A DNA stretch of 64,000 nucleotides from Dromiciops gliroides (lineage: Eukaryota; Chordata; Mammalia; Microbiotheria; Microbiotheriidae): contig NC_057861.1 of NCBI RefSeq assembly GCF_019393635.1, positions 302,395,468 to 302,459,467 on the forward strand. Direction: 5' to 3'. The position numbers and the translations under genes were made by a program. Shown here one piece after another: positions 22,483 through 33,970 of this stretch (within the stretch, counting starts at the first letter, position 1; every line of letters begins with the position of its first letter). The notes beneath the pieces were generated by a model. The model worked only from the letters and a program-made list of their open reading frames with translations. It was not told the DNA's origin and made no database searches.

Positions 22483-23009
22483 TGTCCCAAGTTTGGGGGG
22501 AAATTAGCTGGGATTTTAATATGTTGCTACTTAGAAATTAGAGGCTACTGTACCAGTTTGGGGCATTAAGCATTTATTAAAGCATATTAAATATTAGTAA
22601 AGAGAGAGAGAACACATTGCTCAAAAAGATCAGAAGGAGAGATAGTGAGGAGCCATAGTGGGCTTTGTCTGCCCCATACAAGATCTAGGACCAAGAGCCA
22701 GAGTGACTGTGTAAGCTTCCTGGGGGCTGGAGGAGAGCCCGCTCCTACACATTGCTCAAAGCTAATTGGCTAGCATCATTCAAATCTATTGGTTTACTGG
22801 ATTTGAAGCTGGTTTGGTGCAGTGCATGCTGAGGTCAGAATACAGAGCCCTCTGAGGGGAAAAAGCATTCAGGTAGGTGTGGTTTTAATCCCTATTCACA
22901 GTCTAAGGTCCAACCACATTTCCTTTGAAATTCTCCTGACTCTGGACTGTCCTTAAGAAAGGTCTGGCCAGGCTCTCTGGGTCTCATAGAACCCCATTAT
23001 TTTCTCACA
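22483..23009 (-). mobile_element. Solo LTR, antisense, probable
   Basis: On the - strand it begins TGTGAGAAAATAATGGGGTT, has an AATAAA-type signal near its far end and finishes in CA. Flanks ataat (22478-22482) and gtaat (23010-23014) match at four of five bases, a plausible target duplication. No internal region is attached. Family unknown. Confidence 0.5.
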
Positions 23010-23039
23010 GTAATGTGTAACCTGCAAAACGGTTGGGTA

Positions 23040-23900
23040 GGAGAGCCTTCTCATATCTTTTCTTTTGAGGCATGGTTGTTCTTTATAATTTTGTAACATT
23101 CACTTTTGATTTTTGTGTTTGGTGCTTCTTTCCTTTTACATTCTTGTAGTCATTGCGTTTATTGTTGTATTAGGTCTTCTTACTTCATGCTGCATCAGTT
23201 CATCTTTCCATGATTCTCTGTATTCATCATATTCATAATTTCTTATGACAGTAAAATTCAATTTCATTCATGTACCACAATGTATTTAGCCATTCCCCAA
23301 ATGAAACTATTTTGTTTCTAATTTTTTGATATCACAAAAAGTGTTGCAACAAATATTTTATTATATATGAAGACTTTCTTCATATTGAAGCCCTTCTTGA
23401 GATCTAAGACTGGTAATTGTATCTCTGGATCAAAGGGTATGGACATTTCAGACACTTTCTTTGCATATTCCAAACTGGTTTTGAAAATGGTTATACTTAT
23501 TTGAAATCCCACCCCAAATTCTCTAGTGTGCCTATCTTCCCACAACCCCTCCAAAATGGAACATTCCTATCTTCTGTTATTTTCAATAATTTGTAGGATG
23601 TAGAGGAAACCACAGGGTTGTTTTGATTTACATTTCTCCTATTATTGACATAGAGCATAATTTTATGTGATTGTTAATAGTTTGCAATTCCTTTGAGAAG
23701 TTTGTTTATATAATTTGACCATTTATCTATTATGGAAAGATTTCTGACCAAATAAATATCTGCTGTTTATATATCTTAGATACCAAACTCATAAAAGATC
23801 TCTCCCTCCAATCTGACCACTTCCCTTGTTATTCTAGATATATTAGTTTTGTCTGTGTAGAAACTTTTCAATTTCGTGTAATAAAACTATTTTTTTTGGC
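23040..23900 (-). mobile_element. Old L1 fragment, antisense
   Basis: Reverse-complement ORF2 3' and 3' UTR sequence (tttgcaattcctttgagaag, atttgaccatttatctatta). Translating the - strand at 23318-23554 gives a short run (MSIPFDPEIQLPVLDLKKGF) like the L1 ORF2 C-terminus (IPFDPAIPLLGIYPKD). Broken elsewhere. Confidence 0.7.
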
Positions 23901-23998
23901 GGAGGTGGTAAACGGTTACTATGCCTTGTTTCATTAAGCATATATCTCATACCCATTGCTGTGAAAGGACTATGATCTGTATTGCTTCTAATTTTTTT

Positions 23999-24141
23999 TT
24001 TTTAGTGAGGCAATTGGGGTTAAGTGACTTGCCCAGGGTCACACAGCTAGTAAGTGTTAAGTGTCTGAGGCTGGATTTGAACTCAGGTACTCCTGACTCC
24101 AGGGCCGGTGTTCTATCCACTGTGCCACCTAGCCGCTCCCA
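23999..24141 (-). mobile_element. tRNA-derived SINE, antisense
   Basis: Full length; target repeat ttctaattttttt at 23986-23998 and 24142-24154. Confidence 0.88.
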
Positions 24142-24154
24142 TTCTAATTTTTTT

Positions 24155-24822
24155 AAATAGTTGAACTTTAAAGTTTCATATATCCATTTGGATTTTATTA
24201 TGGAATATGGTATAAGGTATTGGTCTAAGCCTTCCAGTTTTCCCAGCAGCTTTTATCAGATAGGGAGTTCTTTTCTAAATAATTTGTTTTCTGGTTTTTC
24301 AAATACCAAGTCATTGTTTCATTGCTTCTGATCCTCTCTTTTCTAATTTTTCTAATTTGTTCCATTGACAATACTATATTTTTTAACCATTATGAGGTAG
24401 CTTGGAATAGCATTTAAAGTATCCTTAAGTTTGAAACTTTTCTCTCTTGCTTGATATTTTAAACTCCTGTATGTTCTTCTATTTGGCTCTTTTTAGATTC
24501 AAAATATATTGAGAAAGCTTATAAATGATAGTCCAGCCAATGTAGAAATAAGAAATAATCAGAATAAACTAATTTCAAGAATATCTGGACAAAATTAAGA
24601 CAAAATTAAGGCATTCTCATGGTAATAAACCATTAGCAATATGTTTTTCATAAATATATAATTTCATATTTAATATTTCAGAGAACAAAATAAAATTAAT
24701 ATCAATATGTTTTTGACTCCCATTCACATGGCACAAAACAACAGGGTTCTGTAAGAAATACTTTGGGAAATGTTATCTCATAGTAATAGACAGTTGTCAT
24801 TACCCAGAAAAATATAAAGCTA
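24155..24822. other. No gene seen
   Basis: AT-rich. The first part (to about 24480) resembles further antisense L1-like sequence, too decayed to delimit. No frame of interest. Confidence 0.35.
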
Positions 24823-24823
24823 A

Positions 24824-24960
24824 GGGGCAGCTAGGTGGCACAGTGGATATAGAGCACTGGCCTTGGAGTCTGGAGGACCTGAGTTCAAATCCAGCCTCAG
24901 ACACTTTAAATTTACTAGCTGTGTGACTCTAGGCAAGTCACTTAATCCCAATTGCCTCAC

Positions 24961-24963
<3 letters not shown>
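24824..24963 (+). mobile_element. tRNA-derived SINE, sense
   Basis: Full-length head and body (ggggcagctaggtggcacag to attgcctcacc). The tail is the CA array that follows. Confidence 0.88.
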
Positions 24964-25018
<55 letters not shown>

Positions 25019-25040
25019 GTGTGTGTGTGTGTGTGTGTGT
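24964..25040. repeat. (CA)n directly followed by (TG)n
   Basis: A CA run at 24964-25016 is followed, after one A, by a TG run at 25018-25040. The two arms are complementary and can pair as a hairpin. Confidence 0.95.
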
Positions 25041-25044
25041 ATGT

Positions 25045-25779
25045 AACACTAGATTTGTGTTATTTCAGAGGAAGGGCCCCCAGGTATCCTCCCCTACAAA
25101 AATATAGGTAGCTAGTTAAGATCCCAAGCTGAGAGAAAGGATGTCAGAAATGAAATACCAGTAGGGGGAGGCAGAAGACTAGCAGTGGGAATTGGGTGGG
25201 CATGAGGTAGGGGAAAGTGTGGGGGAAGTGAGAATGGGGCCCTAGGATAACAGCATACCTATGACATTGCCTTCCTAAAGTAGAGTAGAATTGTTTCAAA
25301 GAAGATGACTTTTATTCATTTATGTTTTCTTTGTATTCAGAGGTGAATGGTTGGATTGTCGTCATCACATAGATTATCAGGCCTGAGGAAAACAATTTTC
25401 TAGTTAAACCTGGGCAAGCTCTTTTTCCAGTGAGTTCATGAGAATTGAGGGGTATCAGCAAATTAAATCAAAATTCACAAGGCATTTTCTATGTGAATAT
25501 GTTTATAGAAGCAAAGAGGCCAATTTAGAAAGGAAAAAACTTATTAATAAAATTTGGCAAAAGGAAAGAACTTATTAACATTTACGGAGCTATTCAAAAG
25601 TGGAATAGAGATTTAAACAAGTACCCAAGTGGCCATGCAGCCTAATGTAGATGCAAGTCTTGATCTAGTTGGACTAAATCAAGGGTTATCCTAAGAGCCA
25701 AATTCCATCTGCTGACTATTTTTGTACTGAGCTAAGATTTTTTTTTACATTTCAAAATACTTTAATAATTTATTTTATT
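25045..25779. other. No gene seen
   Basis: No recognisable frame or repeat apart from purine-rich stretches around 25150-25240. Confidence 0.35.
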
Positions 25780-25930
25780 TATTTTTTTTTTTTAGTGAGG
25801 CAATTGGGGTTAAGTGACTTGCCCCGGGTCACACAGCTAGTAAGTGTTAAGTGTCTGAGGTCGGATTTGAACTCAGGTACTCCTGACTCCAGGGCCAGTG
25901 CTCTATCCACTGTGCCACCTAGCTGCCCCA
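25780..25930 (-). mobile_element. tRNA-derived SINE, antisense
   Basis: Full length from the T-run at about 25780 to ctagctgcccc. The flanks are T-rich, so a target repeat cannot be placed. Confidence 0.85.
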
Positions 25931-26154
25931 TAAAAAATTTTTAAAATACAACTTTATTTAAAATTTTTGAAATGTAACTTTATGTAAAAAATGTAATAAC
26001 TGTTTTAAACTCCTGGGATGTACGCAAAAAGGCAGAGGGCCAGATTTGGCCCTTGGGCTGTAGTTTGTTAGAATTTGAATTGGATGGATTCTTCCTTCTC
26101 TGACAGTGTGTGGTCCCGTGACTAGATTTGTAAAACAAAACCACCATGATAAAG

Positions 26155-26735
26155 AGCACTTTTCAAAGACATCCCCAAAAGAGATAAAGACCTATTTGTA
26201 CAGAAATATTTATAGTAGCTCTTTTTGTGGTGGCTAAGAATTGGAAATCAAAGGAATGCCCATCAATTGGGGAGTGGCTAAACAAGCTGTGGTATATGAT
26301 GATGATGGAATATTATTGTGCTCTAAGAAATGACAAGCAGGAAGATTTCAGAAAGACCTGGAAATACTTATATGAAATGATGTATAGTGAAGTGAGCAGA
26401 ACCAGGAGAACATTGTGCACAGTGACAACAATATTGTTCCATGAAGAACTGTGAATGATTTAACTATTTTCAGAAATACAATCCTGAAAAACTATTGATG
26501 AAGCATACTATCCACCTCCAAAGAAAGAACTGATACTGATGGAACACAAACTGAAGCATGCTGTTTTTCACTTTCATTCATTTTTTTTCTTTTGTTCAAG
26601 TTTTCTTATACAAAATGGCTAATATGGTAATGTTTTACATAATTGCATAATCTAAATCTGATGGCTTACCACCTGGGAGCAGAGAGGAGGGAAGGAAAGA
26701 TAAATAAAATTTGGAATTCAGAACTTTAACTAATA
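26155..26735 (+). mobile_element. L1 3' fragment, 5'-truncated
   Basis: Carries a 75-codon open stretch of the ORF2 C-terminus (WKSKECPSIGEWLNKLWYMM, then EYYCALRNDKQEDFRKTWKY, equivalent to MEYYAAIKNDEFVSFVGTWM in human), followed by the 3' UTR and an AT-rich tail. It is similar to the copy at 8934-9545. Confidence 0.87.
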
Positions 26736-26757
26736 ATAATAATATTATTATTATTAT

Positions 26758-26895
26758 TTTGTGGGGCAATGAGGATTAAATGACTTACCCAGGGTTACAC
26801 AGCTAGTAAGTGTCAAGTATCTGAGGCTGGATTTAAACTCAGGTCCTCCTGAATCCAGGGCTGGTGCTTTATCCACTGCACCACCTAGCTGACCT
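26758..26895 (-). mobile_element. tRNA-derived SINE, antisense
   Basis: Body from gtggggcaatgaggattaaa to ccacctagctgacc, inserted next to the L1 tail and slightly diverged. Confidence 0.85.
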
Positions 26896-27019
26896 AAAAT
26901 GTTTATTATTTTTTTTTTAAAAGAAAGAAAGAAAGAAAAGGGTACTTTCCCCTCAGTAGTTGTGTTCTTTTCCTTTTTTTTTTTTTTTTTGCCCTATTGA
27001 GTATAAGAAAACACAAGAG

Positions 27020-27163
27020 TTGGGGGCGGCTAGGTGGCACATTGGTTAAAGCACTGGCCCTGGATTCAGGAGTACCTAAGTTCAAATCCAGTCTCAGACA
27101 CTTGACACTTACTAGCTGTGTGGCCCTGGACAAGTCACTTAACCCCCATTGCTCCACAAAAAA
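27020..27163 (+). mobile_element. tRNA-derived SINE, sense
   Basis: Full length; exact target duplication aagaaaacacaagag at 27005-27019 and 27164-27178. Confidence 0.92.
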
Positions 27164-27344
27164 AAGAAAACACAAGAGCATGACACCTTCAGGTATACTT
27201 TTTCCTGTATATAGGAAAAGACAATCTACACTGAGGTATATTCTCAAGCAATCTGTGTTTTAACCATCATCTAAATTCTTTGAATTATATTCATTCAGTT
27301 ATATTCATATAATGTATTTACATTTTTCCTTTTTAACTTGGCAG

Positions 27345-27595
27345 CATGGTCTATGTTGGATACAAAGTGAGGAGAGACCCAGCTTTGAACTGTACTTCCT
27401 GTACTCATTAACTTTTTGATTTGGGGCAAATCACTTCTCTGTGCTTCAGTTTCCTAGATTATAAAGTTAGGATAACAATCCCTGTTCTTACCTACCTCAC
27501 GGGACCATTATGAGGAACAAACAAGATGATGTTTAAACAGTGTTTTATAAAATTTTAAATGCTTTATAGATGTTAGTTGATATTATCATGATAGT
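27345..27595 (+). repeat. MIR-type SINE
   Basis: Head gcagcatggtctatgttgga, core with tgatttggggcaaatcactt, then ctacctcacgggaccattat and the tail taaatgctttatagatgtta, the order of MIR. Confidence 0.65.
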
Positions 27596-27635
27596 AACAA
27601 TGTGCCTGAACATTTCTCCCAGTCTTATGGATTTT

Positions 27636-27782
27636 TTTTTTTTTTGCTGAGGCAATTGGGGTTAAGTGACTTGCCCAGGGTCACACAGCTAGTAAGTGTT
27701 AAGTGTCTGAGGTCGGATTTGAACTCAGGTCCTCCTGAATCCAGGGCCAGTGCTCTAATCACTGTGCCACCTAGCTGCCCCT
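27636..27782 (-). mobile_element. tRNA-derived SINE, antisense
   Basis: Full length; exact target duplication agtcttatggatttt at 27621-27635 and 27783-27797. Confidence 0.92.
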
Positions 27783-28012
27783 AGTCTTATGGATTTTAAA
27801 TGGCTATTCCCTTATGTTAGTTTTCTCAAACTGTTCATTCTACTTTACTTTGAAGTAGATAGCATTGACAAAGATAAGACTCCTCATTAGATCAATGGAG
27901 TTGGCAGATAGGACCTCTTCTAATTTTCTTGAAAGGTAAAATTTAAAAATTGAATTGACAATTTTTTAAAAATCCCTTTATAATCAATCAAACAAACATT
28001 TATTAAGTGCCC

Positions 28013-28262
28013 TAAGGGGCAGCTAAGTGGCCCAGGGGATAGAGTACCAGGTCTGGAGTCAGAAAGACTCATCTTCCTGAGTTCAAATCTGGCCTCAGAC
28101 ATTAACTGTGTAACCCTGGGTAAGTCACTTAACCCTGTTTGTCTCAGTATCCTCATCTATAAAAACAACTGGAGACGGAAATGCCAAACCACTCCAGTAT
28201 CTTTGCCAAGAAAAACCTTAATGGGATCACAGTCAGACATGACTGAAAAACGACTGATTGCT
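28013..28262 (+). mobile_element. Long tRNA-SINE, sense
   Basis: Head ggggcagctaagtggcccag, middle aactggagacggaaatgcca, ccactccagtatctttgcca, and the tail catgactgaaaaacgactga. It interrupts an older repeat (aacaaacatttattaagtgc on the left, tgctatgagccaggtacttt on the right). Confidence 0.8.
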
Positions 28263-28825
28263 TTATTTGACTGAATGGCCTGCTATGAGCCAGGTACTTT
28301 GCCTTTTTCTCCAGTTTAATTTTGGGCTCAACTTGTTACTTTGTTTTGTTTGTACCAAATATATTTTGTAACAGAAGTTTATGGGGTGTTTGTTTTTCTA
28401 TATAACTATATATTGTAATTTGTACAATAGTCTTCATCTATTTTTTTTCTCCTCTTGTAGGTGGCTAACCCCAAACCTTTGGAGTGGTTATAGATCTGTA
28501 ACAGGATACTACACAATATTCCAGTGCTTGATGTCATCAACAAGATGTTATCTATGAACAAGAACATCTAGAGGGGAGTGTCATACACAAGAAATCCCTC
28601 TGCATCTTAGACTCTGTACTGTACCTGCAACATGGCAATGGTAAACATCTTTACTGAGGGGAAACAAGGAGATGGCTGCCCCAGGTGCCCTCCTTCAACT
28701 GAGGTTCTCTGCCCTTTCTCAACTTGTTTAGTTGTTTCAGTCATGTCTGACTCTTCATAACCCTATTTGGGGTTTTCTTGGCAAAGATACTGGAGGGGTT
28801 TGTCATTTCTTTCTCCAGCTCATTT

Positions 28826-29652
28826 TGATGTAGGAGGAAAAAAGGGTTAATAGAAAAACCCAAGACCCAAGCCCTAATTCAGATATTAGCTCTAAAAGGG
28901 AGTCAGACCCCAGTTAATGGATAACTTATGTTAGGTTCTTGTACCCATAGTGATCAACATCCATAATGGACCAGAACGGGTCAGGTCAAAATAACAATAA
29001 AGGAAAAAGACAACCTATAGAAATTCTAATGAAAAATGATTGTATTTTGAAACTAGCCATGAGAATCAGAAAGAGACATGTGCAGGGGGGCAGCTAGATG
29101 GAGCAGTGGTTAAAGTGATGGCCCTGGATTCAGGAGTACCTGAGTTCAAATCCGGTCTCAGACACTTGACACTTACTAGCTGTGTGACCTTGGGCAAGTT
29201 ACTTAACCCCTATTGCCCCGCCAAAAAAAAAGAGACATGTGCAGAAAAGGCCAAATTTATCCCCAGATTCACCTTATGACGTGTAACCCCCAAAACACAC
29301 CTCCACTGAGAAAGGTACCCAATTCGGGGGTTGGCTTAGGACCCCAGGAACTCCAAATTAGGATAAGCCCTCCCTTGTAACACCTCTAGGTGGAGAATAT
29401 TATAATGAGAAGGATGGGCCCTCCTCTGTACCTCCCCAAGGAGGAGATTATTATAATGAGACTGATAATCAATTTATCCATACTATAAATATAACTGTCT
29501 TTCCTTTCACTATTCGAGAGATACCTTTCCACTTTTCTGGTTCTCTCCCTGTGATCACTCACAGTATTGCAATAAAACTTGGGAAACTGAGTCACTGAGT
29601 CTTGTAATTTTTTCGGGACAATCAATTTGACCCTAAATTCCATCCCACATCA
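28826..29652 (+). mobile_element. Solo LTR with target duplication
   Basis: Begins TGATGTAGGA and ends CCCACATCA, an inverted pair. A four-base target repeat attt is at 28822-28825 and 29653-29656, as usual for class I (gammaretrovirus-like) elements. A polyadenylation-type signal (caataaaacttggg) sits near the 3' side. No internal region is attached, so it is a recombination remnant. A SINE lies inside. Confidence 0.8.
29086..29228 (+). mobile_element. tRNA-derived SINE inside the solo LTR
   Basis: Full length; exact target duplication aaagagacatgtgcag at 29070-29085 and 29229-29244. It is younger than the LTR. Confidence 0.92.
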
Positions 29653-29769
29653 ATTTTACAGCTGAGGAAACTAAGGCAACTCGTAGTAAGTGACTTGTCA
29701 AGGGTCACAAAGCTAGTAAATGTCTGAGGCCAGATTTGAACCTAGCTGCCCTCTTCTCCGTCTATTCTC

Positions 29770-31086
29770 TCTAATCAGAGGGAAGAAGGGGCCCGGAGAG
29801 CCGGGGTGAATTGTTGGATAGATTTAGGAAGCTCCCAGTGGAACTATTCATTCACTTTGGCTTTTTTTTTTTCAGTGGGATGTGTACTCTGGCCCCTTGA
29901 GAAAGACTACATATCTTGCTAAGAAGACAGAGCAACTCCAATCTCTGTGATGGTAGAGGGGGAAGATGTTTGTTGTGTTGATGATGGATGGCAACTGACT
30001 CAGAAAGAGCTAGCTCCTCTATAGGCCATGAGAGTTTTTGAAGAGAAACAGCCCTGCCCCTTTCAGGCCAGTCTCTTCTGGGATATGTTCTGTGTTTTCC
30101 TGACTTTGGACTTAGAGTAATAGTTGGGGAAGGGATTTCTGGAACGTCCAAGGACAATGGTGCAAGAACACGCGCTTGCTTAGATGAACTTGAGCCTCTA
30201 GATAATTGTTTCACCTACTCTTCCATTTCCTTCACAGAGCACAGGCCAACAAACAGCATTCATGGGAAGTGGACAAAGAGGCAGTGAGGCATAGAGGAGA
30301 GAGCACTGGACTTGGAACATGGCTTCAAATACCACTGTCAGACACTACTTACATGACCCTGGGCAAGCCAGTTAGCTTCTGTTTCTTCCATCCAGAAAAA
30401 GAGATTGTTAGATTTCATAGTCTTGAAGGTCTTTTTATAGTTATATATCAATGATCCTATGAAATAGCCTTAGTGGCTTCCTTAGTTTTTGTAGGGTAGG
30501 GGCAATGAACTCAATTAAAAGACAGAAATACCGACACAGATTGCTCATTAAGGTTGAATGTTCCCAGAATGAATCTGGATCCAGTGAATCCAGAGCAGAC
30601 ACCCATGTAGGAAGGTTTCCCCTGAGCCACAGGTCAGAATACCGATAGACTACGTTCCTTTTAAGTAAATTTTTACATGATGTTTGAGTTTTCTAGAACC
30701 TTTATTCTATCTCACAACCTATTTTCAATTCCCTTTCATTCCATCAACTCTACTTTCTAGGCAAGAAAACATCTTCTGTCCATAAAGTTTGTTGGCTAAA
30801 TGAGTACTGAGGGCCAGGATTATTAACTTCAGTGAAAAGTACATAAAAAAGACTGGTGGATATTTCCAACTCTGTTTAGAGAAAGGGCCTGTTAGGAAAA
30901 GAGGGGGAAAACACTTTAGTATGGCCTTCCAACATATAAGGACTAACTATCAGAAAGCAAACCTTTGCCCTGAAAGTTTCTCAATAATCCTATAGTTGGT
31001 GAAAAGAAAAAAAAATAGTTTGGTTCAGGTTCATGTTGTAGAAGATTTAGTATTTACAAGGTGAGAGGAAATAATTTAATACAATT

Positions 31087-31090
<4 letters not shown>
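29770..31090. other. No gene seen; one old SINE
   Basis: About 30278-30445 is a decayed sense tRNA-SINE (gaggcagtgaggcatagagg, tgaccctgggcaagccagtt). The rest has no recognised content. Part of 30460-31090 may belong to the retroviral fossil that follows, but I see no coding match. Confidence 0.4.

Positions 31091-31126
<36 letters not shown>
31091..31126 (+). repeat. (GT)18 microsatellite
   Basis: A perfect dinucleotide run just left of the retroviral fossil. Confidence 0.95.
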
Positions 31127-31128
<2 letters not shown>

Positions 31129-31842
31129 CTTTGGACTTGTGAATTCATTGATGAGTGGATTTGGGGATTTTTGAAGGTTTTTCCCTATGGTCCAGTTTTA
31201 CTAATAAACTCCTCGCTCACCAGCTCCCTTATCTTCCCCATCTTTTCTTCTGTTCCCAGCCACAGAATCCCACCTCCAACTCCCCCACTCTCTTTTCTTG
31301 CTCCTCCCACCTCTCTGCCATTTCCTTTTCTTCTCACTTTCACCTTCTTCCTCTCCCCTCCTAACATTCACCACTTTCCCCCCTGCCCCCACTTCCAGTT
31401 TATTCCTTTCCTTCTAACGATTGCTAACCATTCCCCCATTCCCCTTTTACCCTGCTCCCTCTTGCCTTTTACACTGCATTTCCCCCTCCTCCTGCTTCTC
31501 TGGCTATGATGCCTTGCCCCACCTATCTTCTGGTATCTTCCCCTGCCCCCACCTTTGCCCCAGTGCCTGACTCCACCTCTCCCATTATTACCCCTGTTTT
31601 CACTCTTGCTGGTACCTTTGCTGCTAAGGGCAGGGAGCTAATGACTCCACTCATCATTCCTGCTCTGCCCGCTCCTCTCCCTTCTTCTCCTCTTAACCCT
31701 TTCCCTTCTTGCTCTCCATCTCCCCCTGTACTCCCTACACCCACATTACTTTCCCACAAATCCATCTCCACTGAGAGTCTAGCTTCCCTTGAGACAAAAG
31801 CGAAACCTAAGGGCATCTTACCTCTGCAGGAGATTGTTTCTT

Positions 31843-31995
31843 TTTTTTTTTTTTTTTTAGTGAGGCAATTGGGGTTAAGTGACTTGCCCAGGGTCACACA
31901 GCTAGTAAGTGTTAAGTGTCTGAGGCCGGATTTGAACTAAGGTACTCCTGACTCCAGGGCCGGTGCTCTATCCACTGCGCCACCTAGCTGCCCCG
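31843..31995 (-). mobile_element. SINE inserted in the gag part of the fossil
   Basis: Antisense full length; exact target duplication ggagattgtttctt at 31829-31842 and 31996-32009. Confidence 0.92.
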
Positions 31996-33386
31996 GGAGA
32001 TTGTTTCTTATGACCATAGAGGTGCCATAGTAGTCCTGAGACAGCATAAATCATTCAGTCCCAAAGATCCCAGTACTTGGAAAAGGGACATTCCTAAATT
32101 TGATGAGGATCCAACAACAGTCATCACACACTTTCGAGCAATTTGGGGGGGTGGGGGGAGAGGGATTTCAAGCAAGTTATAGTGATGTGATGGATCGCAT
32201 GCAAACTTTGCTCTCTCCAGAGGAAATAAAAGGTATAGAAGCAGCAAACTCATTAGTCGCTGCAGGCAAGTCAGCTGCACATTGGCCTTTAGAGAATGCG
32301 AATTGGGATCTTCAATATCCTTGAGCAGTATGGTAAACTACTAGAAGCTAACACAAGTTTACTCAAAGCAATGGATGTATGTGCAAGTAAAACAGATAAC
32401 CGGCGGAAATTCCTAGACACACTTTAGGAAGAGAAGGAAAAACCTAACTGATTATATGATAGATTATGTAAGAGTGCTAAGTAGTATGTGGGCCTAGAGA
32501 TCTGCTGAACCCTAGTGATGCACATATCATTAACAATCACTTTGCCAATCAGTCATTACCAGAAATAAAGAAGTATTTTGATAAGCAGTGTCCAGGATGA
32601 AATTGAAATGCCATGAATACAGAAAGGATAAAAGAAATTGCAATATATTTTTATGAGGGGAATGAAAAGGATAGGAGAGAGAACAGAGACAGAAAGTGGA
32701 GGAGGTTCAAGAAAGACTTAAGTGAGAAAGAAAAGATAGGAGAGATAATAGACAGAAACAGGTGAAACAAGTGGAACAAAGAGGAGCAAAACAAAGAAAG
32801 GGTGTTAATACCATGACCCCTGAGCAAACAAACAATCCAAACTATCTTGGGTCCCCTACAGGAAATGTCTGAAATCTAGTTTAAGTGGCAGAAACCCACT
32901 GTTAGCATTCATGTACTTGTTTCTTTTGCAATAAGCAAGGTCGTATTTTGCAGGAGTGTAGAACAAGACAGCAAGACCTTAGATGACTGAGACTTTATGA
33001 GTAGAGACTACTAGAGAAACCAGAATGATTCTAGATTCTCCCAAAAGAATAGTTATGCCTGAAGGTACAGGGGAGGGGAAAGGACTGTGGAACCTGAAGA
33101 TTTGACTTTCCCAGACCCTGGTGTCCTAGCCCTTATTATCCCAGTCCATTTACCTCCCCAAAATAAAATATGCCATATAATGCTTAAGTTTGGGGAAAAT
33201 TATTATGACTGTTGATTAGATACAGGAGCCTCAAGATCAATCCTAGTGAACAAACTTGATTTGGAATGTACTTCTATTGGATCTTTAAATGGAGGTGGAG
33301 TTTCAGGAAAACCACAGATTGTTTCTAAGCTACCTCCATGCATGGTATCTATGAGTGAATTTACAATGGAATATTAATTTCTTCTT

Positions 33387-33543
33387 CTTCTTCTTCTTTT
33401 TTTTTTAGTGAGGCAATTGGGGTTAAGTGACTTGCCCAGGGTCACACAGCTAGTAAGTGTTAAGTGTCTGAGGCTGGATTTGAACTCAGGTACTCCTGAC
33501 TCCAGGGCCAGTGCTCTATCCACTGCGCCACCTAGCTGCCCCT
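33387..33543 (-). mobile_element. SINE inserted in the protease part of the fossil
   Basis: Antisense full length; target repeats atattaatttcttctt (33371-33386) and atattcatttcttctt (33544-33559) differ at one base. A (CTT)n stretch borders it. Confidence 0.9.
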
Positions 33544-33820
33544 ATATTCATTTCTTCTTATGCCTAACTCTCCTGAAAATTTGCTGGGCTGTGATCTCCT
33601 ATGTAAACTTAGGACAACCATAAAGTAGTTAATGTGCTTTCCTATATCATTCCTGAACTTTTTGTTACAACTGAAGTTAATCCGGCAACTTTTATATGAA
33701 TTCATTCTTGTACCAGGGTCCATCTTCTTATATAAAGGAGTCTGAGATTCCTTAGTGGAATCTAAGCCTCCAGGTGGGAGATTGAATAATGCTAAATATT
33801 AAAAAAAAAAAAGTTTTTAG

Positions 33821-33970
33821 GCAGCTAGGCGGCACAGTGGATAAAGCACCGGCCTAGGATTCAGGAAGACCTGAGTTCAAATTTGGCCTCAGACACTTGA
33901 CACTTACTAGCTGTGTGACCCTGGCCAAGTCACTTAACCCTCATTGCCCTGCCAAAAAAAAAAAGAAAGA
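33821..33970 (+). mobile_element. tRNA-derived SINE, sense
   Basis: Head aggcagctaggcggcacagt, body to cctcattgccctgcc, A-rich tail. The target repeat is unclear among A/T runs. Confidence 0.87.

Larger units (their letters stand above)
28733..29765 (-). repeat. Long SINE split by a solo LTR
   Basis: Left part 28733-28825 (ttcagtcatgtctgactctt, ggttttcttggcaaagatac, ttctccagctcattt) continues at 29653 (attttacagctgaggaaact, agtgacttgtcaagggtcac). The LTR and its SINE account for everything between. Confidence 0.8.
31130..33815 (+). mobile_element. Endogenous retrovirus fossil, gammaretrovirus-like gag-pro
   Basis: Parts in order: a C-rich, proline-coding stretch (about 31240-31790) like the matrix end and p12 region; a capsid-like part (about 32010-32330) with SPKDPSTWKRDIPKFDEDPT and YSDVMDRMQTLLSPEEIKGI; a charged region and a CCHC-type zinc-knuckle remnant near 32920; and a protease with the DTGAS motif near 33220, whose end (LLGCDLLCKLG-like, here GLDLLCKLRTTIK) lies beyond a SINE at 33560-33630. 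The order matches class I retroviruses. It is broken in many places and old, having since received at least two SINEs. Own LTRs cannot be assigned with confidence. Confidence 0.72.

Noticed and set aside
29852-30214. 120-codon - strand open frame
   Set aside because: No recognisable motif and composition typical of noncoding sequence; no partner exon found.
31240-31940. Proline-rich open frames as a host gene
   Set aside because: They lead into capsid-like and protease-like parts in retroviral order, so the stretch is better explained as part of the retroviral fossil.
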